Below the pieces are notes generated by a model. The model was not told the origin of the DNA, ran no database searches, and saw only the letters and a list, made by a program, of their open reading frames with translations. A stretch of 64,000 nucleotides of DNA, from positions 111,737 through 175,736 of IMG/VR virus record IMGVR_UViG_3300010316_000005; one strand, given 5' to 3'. Position 1 is the stretch's first letter; each line of letters starts with the position of its first letter. Shown in pieces: positions 62,371 to 64,000 of the stretch. Made by a program: the position numbers and the translations under genes. The stretch comes from a virus.

Positions 62371-62376
62371 TAAATA

Positions 62377-62715
62377 ATGGCAACTCCTATTAACATATTT
62401 AGAACAGTTACTGCGGAAGTGACTACTTCAAATGAAACAATATATACTTCTCCTTTGGGCAATACCGGAGTTGTGTTAATGGCTCAGGTCGCTAATGTTT
62501 CATCTACTTCGGGAGAGATAACTTTTTTACACTTTAATAGTGGAACTAACACTGACACTGAGCTAGTAAAAGGATTCACTATTCCCGGAAATGATTCTTC
62601 GAGTATGGTTACTGGTAAGATGATTGTTGAAGAAGGTGACAGTATTAAAGTATTTGCTTCAGAAAATAATAAATTTAAAATTACTCTAAGCGTACTGGAG
62701 TCATTGAATGCGTAA
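62377..62715 (+). CDS. Small beta-rich fibre-operon protein
   Basis: The 112-residue protein starts 6 bases after the long-fibre stop and has SD GAGG. It has beta strands (ETIYTSPLGNTGVVLMAQVA, TELVKGFTIPGND) and ends in FKITLSVLESLNA. There is no enzyme motif. Its stop overlaps the start of the collagen-like fibre gene by 8 bases. It may be a fibre-joint protein related to the 120-residue protein upstream. Confidence 0.75.
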   Translation: MATPINIFRTVTAEVTTSNETIYTSPLGNTGVVLMAQVANVSSTSGEITFLHFNSGTNTDTELVKGFTIPGNDSSSMVTGKMIVEEGDSIKVFASENNKFKITLSVLESLNA

Positions 62716-64000
62716 TTTAGGACTTCTTAGTAACAGGGTTAAAGTTGCATTACCCGGTGATGCAGATCCCGATCGTTACAATTTTTTAAGTTTAGAAAAT
62801 GCCGAACCTAATCTAGGTGTGCCGCAAATTGTAAACTCGGTCTTTTCTTCTGACACTGACGGAAACAGAACTTGGCTAAACTTCGACGATGGTCTCTTTA
62901 TAGACACAGATAACACAATCAATGTCGACGCATCTGTTGTAAGAACCATAGGCCAGCAGGACATTCTAGGAGAAAAAACATTTCTGGATATAACTTCTTT
63001 TGATCTAGGCGCAAATATAGCTGAATTAACTATAAGTGGTAACGCTATAACTTCACTTCCTGATCAAAATATTATTCTTAACCCAAACGGAACTGGAGTT
63101 ATTTCAGTAAGTAATTCGAGAATAATTAATCTAGCAGAACCTCTATTACCACAGGATGCTGCTACTAAGAATTATGTTGATCAGTTTGATTTTGGAAAGT
63201 ACCCTAAATGGAAATATCAAACTGGTAATTATACAGCAACAGCCGGCGATGCTATAATTTTAAACAGCAGCAGTGGTTCTTTTAATATAACACTTCCTGC
63301 TACTCCGACTTCCGGTGATATCGTTATTATCGGCGACGGCGACGATGTGTCAGCTAACCCAGTTACTGTATTAAGAAATGGCGGAACAATTGAAGGACTG
63401 GAAGAAGATTATGTTCTTACATTGTCCGAAAATATTTATAGGTTTATCTTTGACGGAGTTACGTGGCAGAGATTCTCGTTGGCTGGCCCAACTGGTTACT
63501 CGGGAAGTTTAGGATACACAGGTAGCTTTGGTCCACAGGGCTTCACTGGAAGTAGAGGTGATACTGGATTTGTTGGAAGCAAAGGCGACCTGGGATTCAC
63601 TGGCAGTGAAGGACCTCGAGGATTCACTGGAAGTAGAGGTGATACTGGATTTGTTGGAAGCAAAGGCAATACTGGATTTACTGGTAGTCGCGGATTCACT
63701 GGTAGTCAGGGCGAACAAGGTATTATTGGAAGTCAAGGCTTTACTGGATTTACTGGTAGCGAAGGATTTACTGGTAGTCAGGGAGAGCGAGGATTCACCG
63801 GTAGTCAGGGAGAGCGAGGCGATACTGGATTTACTGGTAGTCAAGGCATCCAAGGTGATATCGGGTTTGCTGGAAGTCAAGGCTTTACTGGAAGTCAAGG
63901 TATTATTGGATTTACTGGTTCATCGGGATTCACTGGTAGTCAGGGCGAACAAGGTATTGCTGGAAGTCAAGGTGAAGGCGGGATAATTGGATTCACTGGC
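62708..64000 (+). CDS. Collagen-like tail fibre protein, 3' end beyond the window
   Basis: A frame with no stop runs from ATG 62708 (SD GGAG, overlapping the previous stop) to the window edge: 431 residues visible. The first 260 residues are fibre-type, with the motif LPQDAATKNYVDQF (DAATKxYVD) near 150. From residue 260 (position 63485) the sequence is a collagen-like run of G-x-y triplets built mainly from GFTGS, GSQGEQ/GSRGDT and GERGFTGS units. Collagen-like segments form triple-helical shafts in phage fibres. The missing C-terminus would hold the receptor-binding tip. Confidence 0.88.
   Translation, partial: MRNLGLLSNRVKVALPGDADPDRYNFLSLENAEPNLGVPQIVNSVFSSDTDGNRTWLNFDDGLFIDTDNTINVDASVVRTIGQQDILGEKTFLDITSFDLGANIAELTISGNAITSLPDQNIILNPNGTGVISVSNSRIINLAEPLLPQDAATKNYVDQFDFGKYPKWKYQTGNYTATAGDAIILNSSSGSFNITLPATPTSGDIVIIGDGDDVSANPVTVLRNGGTIEGLEEDYVLTLSENIYRFIFDGVTWQRFSLAGPTGYSGSLGYTGSFGPQGFTGSRGDTGFVGSKGDLGFTGSEGPRGFTGSRGDTGFVGSKGNTGFTGSRGFTGSQGEQGIIGSQGFTGFTGSEGFTGSQGERGFTGSQGERGDTGFTGSQGIQGDIGFAGSQGFTGSQGIIGFTGSSGFTGSQGEQGIAGSQGEGGIIGFTG
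63485..64000 (+). repeat. Collagen-like G-x-y repeat with 9-15 bp DNA units
   Basis: At least 172 residues of uninterrupted or nearly uninterrupted glycine-every-third-residue sequence. At the DNA level ggattyactggtagtc-type units recur many times (GFTGS). The repeats continue past the window edge and may vary in number between isolates. Confidence 0.9.

Noticed and set aside
62369-62376. AATAAATA as a late promoter before the 112-residue gene
   Set aside because: It directly abuts the ATG and consists of the preceding stop codon context. A transcript from it would miss the start.
63496-63986. Frames on both strands within the collagen-like repeat
   Set aside because: They repeat because the DNA repeats. 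They are out of frame with the long glycine-triplet protein and have no start signals.
1-64000. CRISPR arrays, insertion sequences or prophage attachment sites
   Set aside because: No regularly spaced identical repeats, transposase genes, integrase or paired direct repeats were seen. The repeats present are inside coding genes.

Overview
The window is a contiguous piece of a large T4-like myovirus (tailed phage), most like the marine 'pelagic' T4-like phages of cyanobacteria and SAR11-type bacteria. This rests on recognisable T4 morphogenesis proteins (gp48, gp53-like, gp5, gp25, gp6, gp26, gp20, gp67-like, gp21, gp22, gp23), the late sigma factor gp55 and the recombination pair gp46/gp47. 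The long marine-type fibre proteins, the AT-rich composition and T4-type late promoter octamers (NATAAATA) agree. No photosynthesis gene or tRNA was seen, so the host cannot be named. Terminase, sheath, tube, neck and most replication genes must lie outside the window.

Layout. (1) Positions 1-34411, minus strand: one very tight operon read right to left. Its order is gp48-like, LysM-type gp53-like, a gp27-position hub protein, a gp5 spike with a C-terminal M15 peptidase domain, a muramidase-like protein, gp25, gp6, a 5118-residue giant protein, a 203-residue protein, three paralogous fibre proteins and a cut-off fourth protein. (2) 34490-39526, plus strand: gp55, then gp47 and gp46 behind near-consensus sigma70-type promoters. 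The gp46 gene carries a 356-residue LAGLIDADG intein exactly in its ATP-binding P-loop. (3) 39541-40563: a GIY-YIG endonuclease gene and about 590 bases of gene-free, strongly structured sequence. (4) 40564-45624: a small basic protein; gp26 and a 75-residue protein on the minus strand; and a tape-measure protein. (5) 45639-52919, plus strand: a GIY-YIG/NUMOD3 homing endonuclease wedged against the portal gene, then portal, acidic core protein, protease, scaffold and major capsid protein, closed by a strong terminator. (6) 52920-54642: a broken endonuclease gene whose frame switches at a -1 slippery heptamer, a 188-residue protein with its own promoter, and a second structured gene-free block ending in a UUCG terminator. 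(7) 54643-64000, plus strand: fibre and small virion proteins, including a 1974-residue fibre with ten Cys-x-Arg-Asp repeats and a collagen-like fibre cut by the window end.

How the genes work together. Host-type promoters drive gp55 and the recombination genes early. gp55 would then switch transcription to the NATAAATA promoters in front of the structural operons. In the 80-bp divergent region upstream of gene 55, the leftward late promoter touches the -35 box of gene 55's own promoter, which suggests a built-in early-to-late switch. Baseplate, spike, fibres, tape measure, portal and capsid genes together give most of the tail tip and the head-assembly pathway. The best candidates for undescribed biology are the two structured RNA blocks, the P-loop intein, the endonuclease grafted onto the portal gene start, the frameshifted endonuclease remnant, and the giant baseplate protein with repeated sugar-binding-like modules.
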